The translations under genes and the position numbers were made by a program. From positions 13,085,520 through 13,149,519 of the forward strand of contig CM012953.1 in the NCBI GenBank assembly GCA_000181795.3: a stretch of 64,000 nucleotides of DNA. The letters are read 5' to 3'. This document shows positions 1 to 12,514 of this stretch, piece by piece. The stretch comes from Trichinella spiralis (lineage: Eukaryota > Nematoda > Enoplea > Trichinellida > Trichinellidae). The notes beneath the pieces were generated by a model that was not told the DNA's origin, ran no database searches, and was given only the letters and a program-made list of their open reading frames with translations. How positions within the stretch are numbered: position 1 is the stretch's first letter; the number at the start of each line of letters is the position of its first letter.

Positions 1-3000
1 AATGCAAAACAGAAAAAATATTAATTTATTAATTATACTTCAATTAATCAATCGATTTTGTGCCTTTAGCAATTTTTATTCTCGAGTCTGTTGCTGCCCA
101 TCCATTTGAACAAACTGTCACATATTCCATTCCCATCACATCCTTGTTGACAACGAACATTGTACTATATTTTTATTCTCATAATCCACTTTAAATACTT
201 CCCCTATTTAAAATAAACTTCAAATCTGGTCTTTTTATAATTTTCATATTATAATATTATTTTTAATACTGATTTTGTATTTGATTTTTTTCTTCTTGAT
301 GTTCAATTTTTAAACATAGCATTCAGATTATTCACATATATTTTAAATATTATTAGAAAAATTACTGCTGTAATTTTATTTTTTGTAAAAAATTATTAAA
401 TTCAGAAATAAAAAGCATAATACAAAATAGGAAATAATTTTTTATTTTCATAACTTTTTCAAAAGAAGCATAAATCCGTAAATTCAAAGCATATTCCCTG
501 TTTCCACAAAGATTTACAAATAAAGAAATTTGTAATAGTTATCTATTATAAAAAATATCTTATCAATATTTCTGGTATCATTCGTTATATTTCATACTAA
601 TATTTCATATCGATAATTTTGAATAGTAATGCACTTTACAAACAATATAAATAAAAAGTGCAATCAAATTGTTGACAGTTTCATTTTAATCTTGAAGAAA
701 AACTTTTATCAAATTAATTCCTTTTCATTATTATATGTTACATATATAAAACTAATATGACATCTGAATAAACAATGAAAAATTAACAACACATTTTTCA
801 AGCTTTATTAAAATGACTGAAAATAATCAATAAATAATTGTGCCGCATCTTTGCAAATTAATCTAAATTTTTAGTGCTGTTATGTTAAAAATGGAGTAAT
901 ATTATAAATACATGATATGATAATTTTGCTTAAAAAACAAATGCTGGGATTTGCTTTAAAAAAGCGACAAGTTGAACCACATTTTGCTAAGCACCACTGC
1001 TCTCAACGTAAAATATTTTTAATTCTAACGTCTTATTACTTTGATAATTACAAATTTTATCTTTTCTTTTTTTAAATTACTTTAATTCCATTTGCCATAA
1101 TTTCACTCAAATCTGGATCTTTGCTCTGAATAAAAAGCTAAGCGTCATAAGAAACACAAGTCCTTGCATGCACTATAAATTTATAATATTTCTATTTACA
1201 ATTAAATATTCCAATGCTACAGATATTCAAAGCAGTATTACACTTGTAAGATAGCGTTTTTGATTTCTAAAAGCAATTATTAAATAGACGGGATTTACGG
1301 CTTTACGACTTAAAGAAAAGGCCAGTTTTGCTTATAAATCTCTGATGCAGTTGTAATAGCTTCAATAGTCTTGTCTAACATAAATAAATTTCATAAATTA
1401 GAAGAAAAAGATACATCTTTATAAGTAATATAGCTTGTTTTCATAAATAGTAAATAGCTTACTTAAATAAACAATATTGTTTATAATAAAACTTTTTAAT
1501 CATATATTTTCATATTTGCAAAATATTTCTATGATAATTTTCTTTAAACTTTGTTTAGTGAAGGGGGAAAACTTACAACAGACGAAAAGAAAACCCACGA
1601 AATTGACTAAATCAAGCATTAAATGTATGATAGAAACTAATTCAGATGAATAAAATTTTAATGTGGAAGCACGGGTAAATATGATGAGCAAAATATTAAT
1701 ATAATATATGAAGGAAATTTTGTCTTGTTTGGAAAGTAATTCGCCTTTTGATATTGCAAACTGTTTTAATTGCTCTAACATTTGATACGATTATTATAAA
1801 CCACTATTCTTTGTCATGATTTTAATAAAATCACTTGTGAAATCAATAACAGCTGCTCCTACGCAGCCATCAATTTCAAGGACACCAACATGGAAGCAAA
1901 AATTGACCAAACCTCTCGAAAATGTACAATAATAACCAAGAATACAAAGGCTATTATGATTGCTGGCATTGCTTTTTTGCATTAATTTCATATTGCTTGC
2001 TCCATTTTAACATAACTACTGATAAATAAACAAAAACTGATTTTCATAACTGCTTTTTATATCTGCATAATTTAAAGTAATATAATTTATTTTAGCATAA
2101 TCACAAGAAAAATGTTCACCAAGGCTTTTTGACATTTAAAATTAAGATTTAACAAAACGATTTAATTGACATCAATCCTCAATTTGATTTCATCGTGAAG
2201 TTTTGGAATATAGCGCGCTGTGCTTATGTGTTCTTCAATTTTTAAAACAATTTTCAATTATTAATCAATTAAAACAAAAAATTTGTTTCAGCAACTACTT
2301 GTATACTATTGAAAGTAAAATATATTTGAAAAAGTTTTTAAAAGTTATTTATTAAAGCTTTACTTGAAGTTTATAATTTATTTTCAAAGAAATTTGACTG
2401 CACTGAAAGCGTTTTAAAAGAAAATAGGTTAATCTGTCATTTGAATTTTCATTTTTTACATCACCATTATTACTCTGTTCAGATTTTAAACAGTATATGG
2501 CTAAAATTATGAAGCCATTATTTATTGAAATGATTTAGTCTTTGAAAGTATTGAATATAGTGTGTATTTCAAAATATTTTGTGCATTCACAATTCAAAAC
2601 ATGAACTGCATATGATCTTTGTTTGTCAGAGCAATAATCCTGTGAAGAATTCTAATTTTAATGATATAATTAAAAATAGCTTTCTTTAATTATTTTTTAA
2701 AATAATTTTTAAGTGAAAAGTAGCTTTTGGATTCATTATATTGTAAAATTAGTATAGCTTTCTATGTATATTAATAATTTTGAAAAGCACAATACATTTA
2801 TAATTGTACATAATTTTCAGTTCTGTAGAAATGGTACTGTATGCTGCAAAGCATTGGCAAAGTACGTAGGTAGTTTTTTAGCTTTTTTTAAATTAAAAGC
2901 ATATATATTTTTTTAAACTGTTTAATGTGATTACTAATTTTACTTATTTTATATAAATTAAATTTTGTTGAACTAATTTGTGTTGTATTGTAATATTTTT

Positions 3001-3199
3001 AAATGATCATTATTTTTAGTGTTTATAAACTATAACATTGCAAAATTGCGTATATGTGACAGTGTTTAGTTGCACGTAATGTTAATTGCTGCTTGTTTTT
3101 CAAGTATTTCCAATCTTTGCAGAAAAGTAACGCAATAGTAGTGTGGAAAATTAGAACTGTATGAAGTTGTAATTCAGTTTGATCGTTTTCTTTTGGAAT
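1..3199. other. AT-rich stretch with no confident gene
   Basis: I see no gene here that I can support. Two weak minus-strand open stretches lie at about 1500-1781 and 1794-1991. They encode hydrophobic segments and are discussed as a possible receptor fragment under findings. The right-hand end should hold the promoter and 5' UTR of the methyltransferase gene that begins at 3200. Confidence 0.5.
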
Positions 3200-4849
3200 A
3201 TGTCGTCCGACGACGTTCAACGAAATCAATTGGAAGATTCTACCAAAATTCACATACACAATCTTCCTCGATACATGGCCATAAATGACATGAAAAAAAT
3301 ACTGAAACGGCACGGATTTAGAGCGAAAAAAATTGCACTGATGAAAGAGCACGCTTATGTGACATTTTCAGATCCGGAGCAAGCGAATCAAGCAGCGGAA
3401 AAGTTGGATCAAATGACGTTCAAACAATGCGTTCTCAGGGTTTGGTTGAAATGCTAATTTTTTTTGTTTGCTTTTGCATTCATACAAAATCGAAAAGTGC
3501 AATTTTTCAAGGTTAGAAAAACTGCAGCTGATGATGAATCACAGTCTACAAAAAAGAAGCCAACGAAAAGTGAAGAAAGAACCGAATTGGTTAATATTGT
3601 GGACGTGGTTACTCCTTGGCATGCTGTTCCATATGAAGAGCAGTTGAAAAACAAACAAAACGCGTGTTACGAATGGGCGAAAAAATGTTCTATAAAAATA
3701 TACAAAGAGTGCGGTTTGCCGTTTCAAGGCAAGCTCCATTACGGCGAGTTGGAAAATATACGAGCGTCGCCAGTGCAGAATTATTACAGAAATAAGTGCG
3801 AATTTACGATCGGCTACAACGGCACCGCACCGGAAGTTGGCTTCCGATTGTCCAGACATCGTGACGGGTGTACTGTTCAACCGGTGGATGGTTGTGTTCA
3901 CATTCCGACAACTATGAAACTTCTGGTGAGAGATTTTAAAAATTCGATTTTAAGCTGCTCCCCCAGACCTCCGTACAACGCTGAAACGAGAACAGGCTTT
4001 TGGCGTCTTCTTACAATAAAAAGCTTCCAGATGGATTTGATGCTCACCGTTACGGTGAATCCGGTCGACGTGGACGAAGCAGAAATCAACAGTATCAAAG
4101 GAGAAATTGTGAAACGCTTTCTTTACCAAGATATGGATAATTATCGCGTATCGTCGGTCTATTTCCAACGGTTGATCAATGCCGGCGACAAAGTGGAATA
4201 CGAATTATTGGGCGGCTGTCCACATGTTTACGAGACCATCGACAATATGCATTTTCGTATTTCACCTTATTCATTTTTTCAAGTCAACACCGCCGGCTGC
4301 GAAGTGCTCTACAAAACTCTGTTTGAATTGTGCGCTTCGGTCCAAGTCGACCACAGCTTGCTGTTGGATATTTGCTGTGGTACAGGGACGATCGGTATCT
4401 ATTTGGCCAGGCTTTTTGAAAAAGTGATCGGCATCGAGTCGGTCGAACCGGCAGTGAAGGATGCGTGTCACAATATGATCGTCAACGAGCAGTTCAATTG
4501 TGACTTTCAAGCTGGCAAAGTCGAAGAACTGCTGCCGAAATTGTTGAAAGAATCCAACGTGGAAAAGTGGAAAACTTGCGTGGCGGTTTTGGATCCGCCA
4601 CGAGGGGGCGTTTCGGGTCGAGTGATCGCCGCCTTGCGGTGCCACGAACCAATCCACCACCTCTTCTACGTCTCGTGCGACGTGCAGGCGGCCGAGAAGA
4701 ATTTCGTCGACTTGTGCAAACGTGCCTCGAAACGGTATCCCGGACCGCCGTTTCGTCTGCTAAGAATGATACCGGTGGACATGTTCCCCCACACGAAACT
4801 CTTCGAACTCGTCTTGCACTTTCAACGATCTCGGCCAGACCAAATGTAA
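3200..4849 (+). CDS. trmt2a: tRNA (uracil-5-)-methyltransferase, TRMT2A-like (RRM + SAM methyltransferase)
   Basis: Two exons, 3200-3439 and 3512-4849, encode about 525 residues. The 72-base GT-AG intron leaves the phase at 0. Residues about 12-80 form an RRM (KIHIHNLP as RNP2-like, HAYVTF as RNP1-like). The C-terminal half is a TrmA/RumA-type methyltransferase. It has the SAM-binding LLDICCGTGTIG near residue 365, then DPPRGG. The catalytic cysteine is in YVSCD at about Cys469, and FPHTKLFE near the C-terminus supplies the expected glutamate. The family methylates U54 in tRNA to make m5U. RRM plus methyltransferase is the animal TRMT2A order, and human TRMT2A is somewhat longer (about 625 residues). 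I chose ATG 3200 because it directly precedes the RRM and upstream codons lack another ATG. The gene converges on the DDX47 gene 62 bases away. Confidence 0.9.
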
Positions 4850-4911
4850 CTTTTTTTATTCACTTCAAAAAAGACATTTTTCTCTTCTTCTCATTCATTA
4901 TTATTCAAATT

Positions 4912-5086
4912 TCATTTTTTCTTCTTTTTTAATCTTTTGCGGAAATTTTTCGTCGGATCTTCCGTATCCCCCTCGTCGTCGTCGTCGTCATTTTGCGCTT
5001 CTCGATTTCGCTTTTTATTCGTTCTCTTCTTATCTTCAAGCTCTTTCACTTGCTACATGAAAAAAAAACGATTTTACATTCAGAAG

Positions 5087-5121
<35 letters not shown>

Positions 5122-7153
5122 AATTCGATGCAAAAATCTTGTACCATTTTGGCAATACGATTCGCTTCAGTTACTCTTTCCAACAACGACAAAACCTCCG
5201 GTTCTTCCGTTTTGAACAACGGTAACTGCTTGCCCAAGAGGTATTCAATTCTTTGGTACAATTCCACGTCATACCTAATTTTGTTAATCAGTTTTATAGG
5301 GGAAAATTCAATTTCAAAAAAGAAGAAAAACATACTGAGTTACAAATGTTATAGATATGCCTGCTCTGCCAGCACGGGCTGTTCTGCCGACTCGATGGAT
5401 ATAATCTTTGGAGTGAGTCGGAATGTCGAAATTAATTACCAAATCGACATGAGGAATATCCAATCCTCTGAAATTAAACTGAACAAGTAAAACACACATA
5501 ATAACAACAAATCAATTTTCACCTGCTGGCAACATCGGTAGCAATCAGAATAGATCTGTCTTTTGCTTTAAACTTATTCAAAGCGCCTAATCGTTTCGCC
5601 TATAAGGCAATTGCAAAATTAACAAAAAGTAAAAATTATTATGGAAATTTAATGAAGAAAAAAATATATATATAAATTTGTTTGCAAGCATAAATTGAAA
5701 TTCACCTGACTCATCTGTCCATGCAAAGGTACAGCCGTGAAGCCCAGGTTTCGTAGAAGTAATGCGGTTCGCAACGAATTTGCGCACGTTGATGTGAAAA
5801 CAATGCAACTTTTTCCGGCCATTTCATTCAGTATATAAACCAAATAACAATCCTGAAATTTGTCACTTGTGTAAAAATTATTCAAATCCATCTCACTGAC
5901 TTTGAACTTCTGCGGGATGAAAATGTAATGCTGTTGAAGTTTGTCCACTGTCTGATATTTTGAAGACACTTCCACTTTGACGGGATCTTGCAAAGAAGCA
6001 CGTTGCAATTTTGTAACCTTTTTCGTCATTGTAGCCGAGAATAGATACGTTTTACGCTCTCGGGGGATCACTTGTAAAATTTTGTTCACTTCACTTTCAA
6101 AATCCATGTCCAAAATACGATCCGCCTCGTCCATTACCTTGATTGATTGAAAATATTATTCAACAAAGCGACCGTTCAATACATTAATGGCATACCAGAT
6201 ATTTCAATGAACGCAGACTGAAACCTTTCGTATTTTCTAAATGATCAACAAGCCGCCCTGGAGTAGCTGAAATAATATCATTATTCGACTCGTACATTAA
6301 TCAAATGCAAGGAATTTCTTTTACCAACAATAACATGCGGTTTTTTGGCTAAACACAGCGCTTGCGTTACCATATCTACACCGCCAACTATTACGGCTGA
6401 AAAATTATATGACAAAGATTATTTCTTTACTTTTTAAAAAATATATGCGCGTCTGCACTGCTATTTACCAACTTTGATGCCGATGCAAGCTCCAAGTGCT
6501 TCAAATTGTTCGGCAATCTGATAAGCCAATTCTCGAGTAGGAGTTAGAACAAGAGCGAACAAGCGTTGAGGATGTTCAAGCAATGCTTGTAAAATAGGCA
6601 ACGCAAACGCTGCCGTTTTACCAGAACCAGTTTCAGCAAGCCCAATTACGTCTCGACCTGAAATATCCCTCATTCTGCTTCGGTCCTTTTCTCAGTTGAA
6701 CTTTCAGTAGAGAATTTTTACCTTGCAATGCCAATGGAATTGCTTCAATTTGCACTTTAGTCGGATCTGTCCAGTTCAACTGCTTGCAGGCTTCGCATAG
6801 AACAGGAACAACTCCCTTAGTACAGCATGCAATTAAAATTGTAAATAATATACATTGTAATAAACACTTTATAATAGATGAAACAAAAATCAAATTCTGT
6901 TGCAAAAATTATACAAAAAAAATTGAAGAAAATTTATCATTTAATTTTGCAATGAAAAACTGCATTTCCATTTTCACAAATGATACTCAAAATTAAAAAT
7001 ATTAATATTAACAATAAACAACACTTGGAAACAATGTAATTCACATCAGACAAAAATAAACATAAAAATAAAATACAAATTCAAACTTACAAGTTCCTGA
7101 AAAGAAAGGGCCTGTTTCTCTGTCTTTAAGTCATCATCTTCTGAATTGGACAT
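4912..7153 (-). CDS. ddx47: DEAD-box RNA helicase, DDX47/Rrp3 orthologue
   Basis: Eleven exons, in coding order 7153-7091, 6815-6722, 6657-6469, 6396-6325, 6266-6196, 6137-5901, 5852-5706, 5599-5523, 5467-5336, 5274-5145 and 5052-4912, close in phase to 450 residues (human DDX47 is 455). All helicase motifs are visible: I AETGSGKT (near residue 60), Ia PTREL, Ib TPGRL, II DEAD (about 166-169), III SAT (about 197), IV IVFTST, V ATDVASRGLD, and [13 protein letters not shown] (about 342-352). [17 protein letters not shown] and [13 protein letters not shown] are characteristic of DDX47. The family is nucleolar and works in 18S rRNA maturation. The C-terminal tail is lysine-rich with an acidic Asp run encoded by a GAC repeat near 4980. 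Intron 6 (5853-5900) is only 48 bases, has no stop and is a multiple of three. Confidence 0.93.
5092..5113. repeat. (TA)n tract inside the last DDX47 intron
   Basis: About 11 TA units sit between exons 10 and 11 of the helicase gene. Similar short TA tracts occur at about 28740-28750, 52046-52062 and 55027-55051. Confidence 0.85.
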
Positions 7154-8184
7154 CTTCAATCAAATCTGGAACAAATTCATATTGCACAAAAATAGTAACA
7201 ATACAAGAAAACAACGAAAAATTACGACATTCAAAACAGGAACTGCTTCTTCTATGATGTTAAATTTCTTACAAAAATAAACTTTACAGGTTGTTTAATG
7301 TTAAAAATTAATTAAAATTCCAACCCTGAAATTTTTTTAAAAAGTCAAAAAACAACAAAACAAAATAAAAAATGGTAATACCGTTAACTAGTACAATAAA
7401 GATAATAAAGTACAAGTTCACTTTGAGTTTTTAACATAACATAAAGTAAAATATGTAAAAAATGAATAAAATACTAGAGCTATAAACACGTTATAAATAT
7501 AAATATTGAAAAATATAAAGAATAAAATAATTTAATTTATTTAATTTTATTATTTTATTAACAATTAAAAAGTAGCTAGCTTAATGTAAATTTTAAAAGT
7601 CTTTAAGTTTGATAAATAAATTTATTCATTAATTTTTTAATTTGATTTATTATATTTTATTTTAAATTACATAGACAATTGATGCTGCTTACAGTATGCA
7701 TGAATTATTCCTAACTATCATTCATGCTATACTTTATCTAAATATGGTTTGCAAAATTGCCTAAATCTGCGTGGGTGAGCTGTGTGTATTTTTTCTTTTT
7801 TTTGTAGCCTATATTGTAAAGTAGTTAATTCTAAAGCAAACTTGAACTGCAATATAAACGCCTGGTTTTTTTGTTTTTATCCGTTTTGAACAGTATTTTA
7901 TTACTCCGATTTTGATATTATTGTTGAATTTACAGTTAAATATTAAATGATAAGAAGAGAAAAGTATACCAATATTTTGTTTTACTTATTATTAAACATA
8001 TTTTTATTAAATCAGTAGAATGGTATTAAAGCTAAACCAAATTTCGTGAAATTGGAGTGCAAAAAAATGTCAATACAGAAATTTATATTGAGTTTTAAAG
8101 TGCATTTACTGGAAAGTTCTTGATTAATATAAGCGTCTGCTATGCTAATTCTAATAATTGAATTTCAGTTCCGTGAAGTAAACA
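7154..8184. promoter_or_regulatory. Divergent intergenic region, DDX47 / phosphorylase fusion
   Basis: About 1 kb separates the two start codons, which face away from each other. It must hold both promoters, any 5' UTRs and possible non-coding exons. It is AT-rich with many A/T runs. I cannot pick out a convincing TATA box or other element. Confidence 0.4.
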
Positions 8185-10678
8185 ATGAAAGAAAAGCAAG
8201 AATATATCATTTTGACTCCGACTAGTAAACCTGGCAATAGGCAACTTGTTGAATTGGAAAGAAAATTACTTTCTGATCCTAAAGAAGTTGAAAATATTGA
8301 TTACATAGGTGCTGGAATTCATGAAGGCATTATTGTCTGCAATTATAGTAATAATCGTAAGTTTTTTTAAATAAAATATTGACAATATACAAATATACTA
8401 AACTGAAAAATAGAAGATCTTACAGAAGGTACGTATGAACTACCCGAATATACCACTGATTTTCAACTGATGCTTTTTGACAAAGTGAACATGGTTGGCA
8501 AAGAAGTATGGTTGATTTTTTTATGATTCAAAATGAATAAATCATTTGAAATTTAATGTTTTTTAGGAAATACGTCGCATGCATTTTTACTTTGCATCTG
8601 ACATGGAAGAAGCAGAATATTCTGGTTACGTTCGAAGTTTTATTGAATTATTGCTAGTCGAATTTCCGAAAGGTGGATAATTTTGTTTTTATTATTATTT
8701 TTATACTATGAAATTGTATATTTTGCAGATTATGCTCACTATTTTAAAAGAATGATAAAATTGATGCAAAAAAGATTTACAAAACTTCGCAAGATCTTAG
8801 TTGATATTGCAACTACACGATTGATAACTGATCAGTCTTCTGAATCCGATCAGCATATTAGTAAGTTATTTGTAGAATATTATATATTTAAACTTTGAAC
8901 AGTGATATGTATAGAATGTGATTGAATTTTTTAGATTCAGTTGAAGAATCTGTTAGTATAGATACTGTGAAAGAAGCGTTGGAACATGCTTTTCCAAATA
9001 GTTTAAAAGAAGATGACATTGCCGAGTAAATATCTGTACATTTTAAAAGAACTCGAATAATGAAGATTTTTTAATGACTTTTAGTTTATTTAATTGTTCA
9101 GTGGAAGTTGTTCGACAGTATCTTACAGAATTAATGTCTCGCGGTTTAATTGCGCAACTCGAAAACTGTCAGTGGATTCGAGTAAATCGTTTAGCAGAAT
9201 TTCGTAAGTATTATCATCTTGTTGTCAATATATTTATAAGAGTTATTAAGAAAAAAGTATTATTGTAATTTAGAAAGTAAATTGCGTAATTTGAATTCCG
9301 TGGTAAAGTACATTTATGAAAGAGGGAAATTTTTATTAATTGAAATGTGTGCTGATATTTTGTTGAAATTCGTATGAATTTTAAATATTTTATGATTGTT
9401 AAAGTTGGATATTCAAATTTAAGAAAATGCCATGGTTAAACAAATGCCAAAAGTTGGTCACAGCGATACACCTACAGTCGCAATAGTGACTTATTTGTAT
9501 GTGGAAAAGATAGCTGTGGACGCGATGATAGAAAATAGAAAAACATATGTTCGATATAAAACAGATGGTGGAAAAATTATTATTTTTAATTTTAAAAATT
9601 TTAATTTTTTGCAAAATCTCACGTAGGCGAATCGAATGTTTACACATTGGGCAACATTGGTAACCGTCGTGTGGTGTCAACGAAACTTTCTGCGGTAGGA
9701 CAAACTCGTTCAGCAATGATTTCTTCAGGCAGTATTACAACACGACTTTTGGGTAAAATTGTTGTTGATTTTATTAAAATTAATAAATAATTTTTTCTCC
9801 ATTTGTAGGTGGTTTTCCAGAAATTGAGCACGTTTTTATTGTTGGCGTTGGTGGACGCGTAACTGGCTATTCCGAGAAGGGAAAGATGGCCAACTTGGGG
9901 GACGTTGTGGTTGCATCTTCTACGAATGATGAATCTCCATTTTCATATATTGTCTGTCATTCGTTGCAAAGAAATCGTGAATCCAATGCGGTAACTAGAG
10001 AGTTTGTTAATGAAAGCATTTGTTATTCAATTTATAATATATACATATACGTATGTATGTATGTATGTATACAGTATATAGTAAATTTCTATTGAACCGT
10101 AGTAGATATTCATGATGACTTTTTTTAAGGTTGAATGTTACGGAGTGAAAACCTGGCAACAACATGACAATATCATCAGCAAAATTACCACTCAGATAAA
10201 GTGGGTTTTTAAAAATAGTATTGTAGAATTATGATTTCTTTTTTTGTTATTTCTCTTCAGAAATGCTTGTACAGAGAACTCTGTACCTTGGGATAAGTTT
10301 TTCAAAGAGGGTTTGGATTATTTGGAAAGTAATGAAAACGAAGGTTACAAATTTGAACGTCCAACAGCCCAGAATGAATACTGTAACAGTGGCGGCGAAA
10401 GTGTACCGCAAATTTACATGGGTCCAGTGGCAGCTAGTCGTGTTCTGTTCAAGCATGAAGTGTTGAAGGATGATTTTGCGGAACGTTTCGGCTTGGTGGC
10501 TTTTGATGCTGGATTTGATTCAGTGGTCGAGTCGATTTTCGGAAATCGAATCAGCAGTTGGACATTGATCCGTGGTATAGCGGACGATAGCGACGGAACC
10601 AAAGGCAAAGACTGGCAACCGCATGCTGCGCTGCAAGCTGCTGCACTGATGAAAGCGATCATTACCAAGCTTCCGTGA
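8185..10678 (+). CDS. Possible winged-helix region fused to a nucleoside phosphorylase / MTA-SAH nucleosidase-like domain
   Basis: Eleven exons, 8185-8356, 8414-8505, 8567-8672, 8729-8860, 8935-9025, 9085-9203, 9424-9567, 9627-9752, 9809-9990, 10130-10200 and 10261-10678, close in phase to about 550 residues. The first 230 or so are mostly helical. They include an SIDTVKEAL...VVRQYLTELMSRGLI...WIRV stretch that I read as a winged-helix unit. The second half looks like the PNP/UDP phosphorylase fold: TVAIVTYLYVEK opens it, HVFIVGVGGRV sits mid-domain, and FGLVAFDAGFDSVVESI with WTLIRGIADDSDGTKGKDWQPHAA closes it. The latter fits the usual late segment with an Asp in RGxxD. By family this suggests nucleoside or MTA/SAH binding or cleavage, but catalytic competence is unproven. 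I do not recognise a gene name. The junction between the exons ending 9203 and starting 9424 is the weakest; see findings. Confidence 0.75.
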
Positions 10679-12514
10679 ATTTCAAATTTCTATCCAGCCT
10701 GATTAATTTCTGTCACTTTTTAAAACAACATTTTTCAAAAAATAATATGAAATAAGGTTAACAAATATTATTTATTATTATTTTAAAATGAATTTAAAGA
10801 TGTGTGGTTTTTCTTAGGTTTTTCATAAGTTCTTTCTTTTATTTCTTTTTTAAATTGTTGCTTTTCCTAATAGAATTTTTATTGCTGTTCTGTTTTTGTT
10901 TCAGTTTTGTTTGATTGATTTCAATTCGTTAACAAGCCATCAATGTCAACTTCTCATTTTAGCCAATTTTAATGATTTTCAGACTGACTTTTCTGGTCGG
11001 TTTTCATCTTTGTTATACTTTCTTTTAGTGTTTGCCATAGTACAACAAAATTGCAAAATTATTAAAATAAATTTATGAAATCTTTTATATTTTTTTTGTC
11101 ATCCAAGCGATGAGCTACTCACACATAAATACTTTTTGACGTTGCTTTCATATTTGCAATTTAAGTAAGAGTTATTTATTTTTTTGTTGTCATTAAACAA
11201 TGCTGTTTAGCGTGGTTGAATTTTCAAATTCTATTTCAAAATTAATCAAATTTATTCTATTGAAAATATTTGATTTATTAAGTCTTTTTTTAAGCAAATA
11301 TTCACTTCTTAGTCACGAAAATAACTGTAAAAATTACATTGTGTAAAAGCAAAATATGTTCATTTGACACCTACATTTAAAGCTTGCTTAGTGATTTTCA
11401 TTGTGATACGTCAAAAATTGGTTATTTCGAATTGAATTAATTGAACTTTAAGAAAAATATTAACAATATAAAAAAATTATAATTTTACTCATTTCGAAAA
11501 TTAAAATGACAATTATTAAGGTTTATTTTTTGACGTAGTTTCTTTGAATTATGGAAAAACATTTTTTTTTCTCTTTACAGCATTTTTCAATGTTTTACAC
11601 TGTTGATAGCTTGTGGTGTTCAAAGCATTGAAAATATATTCAAATTATATATATAATACAGTTGTTAAGATCAATAAATTTCTTTTTCTAATATTAAATG
11701 CTCTTTTTCATTTGTAAAATGAAAATAAATAACCAACATGATTGTAGAAAACAATAAGAAATAATATCGTTTAATGTATATCATTTGTAAATTCTATTTT
11801 ATTATTTTTTTAATGTTCATTCCAGTATTTGTTCAAAATTGCTTTCAGTCAATTATATCAGTTTAGAATGCAAATTACTAATATTCATTACTCATCGAAA
11901 AATTGCAACATCTAATTTGAATGATGTATTGCAATAAAAACCGTAGAACATTTTTTTAACAATCATATTTCACAGATAATATGCAATATGAATTCATATA
12001 AATTTGAGTTGTAGTTGAGTAAATGTAGTTTAGCTTTAATGTAAGAGGCATCTAAAATTTGATTTTTTCAAAGCATGACAAATAGTAAGTTCATAAAATA
12101 CTAATTTGTTATTCAATAATTGATTAGAAACAAAATAAAAATAACAAAGTATTATTGTTAAATTTGTTACATTACTATGATATGATTTATTTGGCAATAT
12201 CAGTTGTAAACAGTAGCAAATGTAAATATTGAATTGCATTGGATTGCAAAATTTGCAAAAAAGTATGTCTGAATAAGTGCAAATAATTAACAGCTGAAAC
12301 AGTGAAATTAAATTTATTCTGAAATATTTAAATATTAAAACAACGAGTTTGATTATAAGCGGAAAATTATCATATGTTTATACAACACTGGGTATCATAA
12401 CGTAACAAAATATTTTTAATATTTGACAGGCTCAAATAAACACCCAAAATCGTATATATATACATCCACGCAATTGTTTAAAAATTATGCATATTTTCGG
12501 AAAATTCAATTAAA
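10679..12514. other. Intergenic, 1.8 kb, no gene seen
   Basis: The first 100 or so bases should be the 3' UTR of the phosphorylase fusion. The remainder is AT-rich with short chance open frames on both strands. None of these has conserved-looking composition or plausible splice partners. Confidence 0.45.

Noticed and set aside
3539-4660. Long minus-strand and shifted plus-strand open frames across the methyltransferase gene
   Set aside because: They are shadows of the TRMT2A-like exon in other frames and lack any family resemblance.
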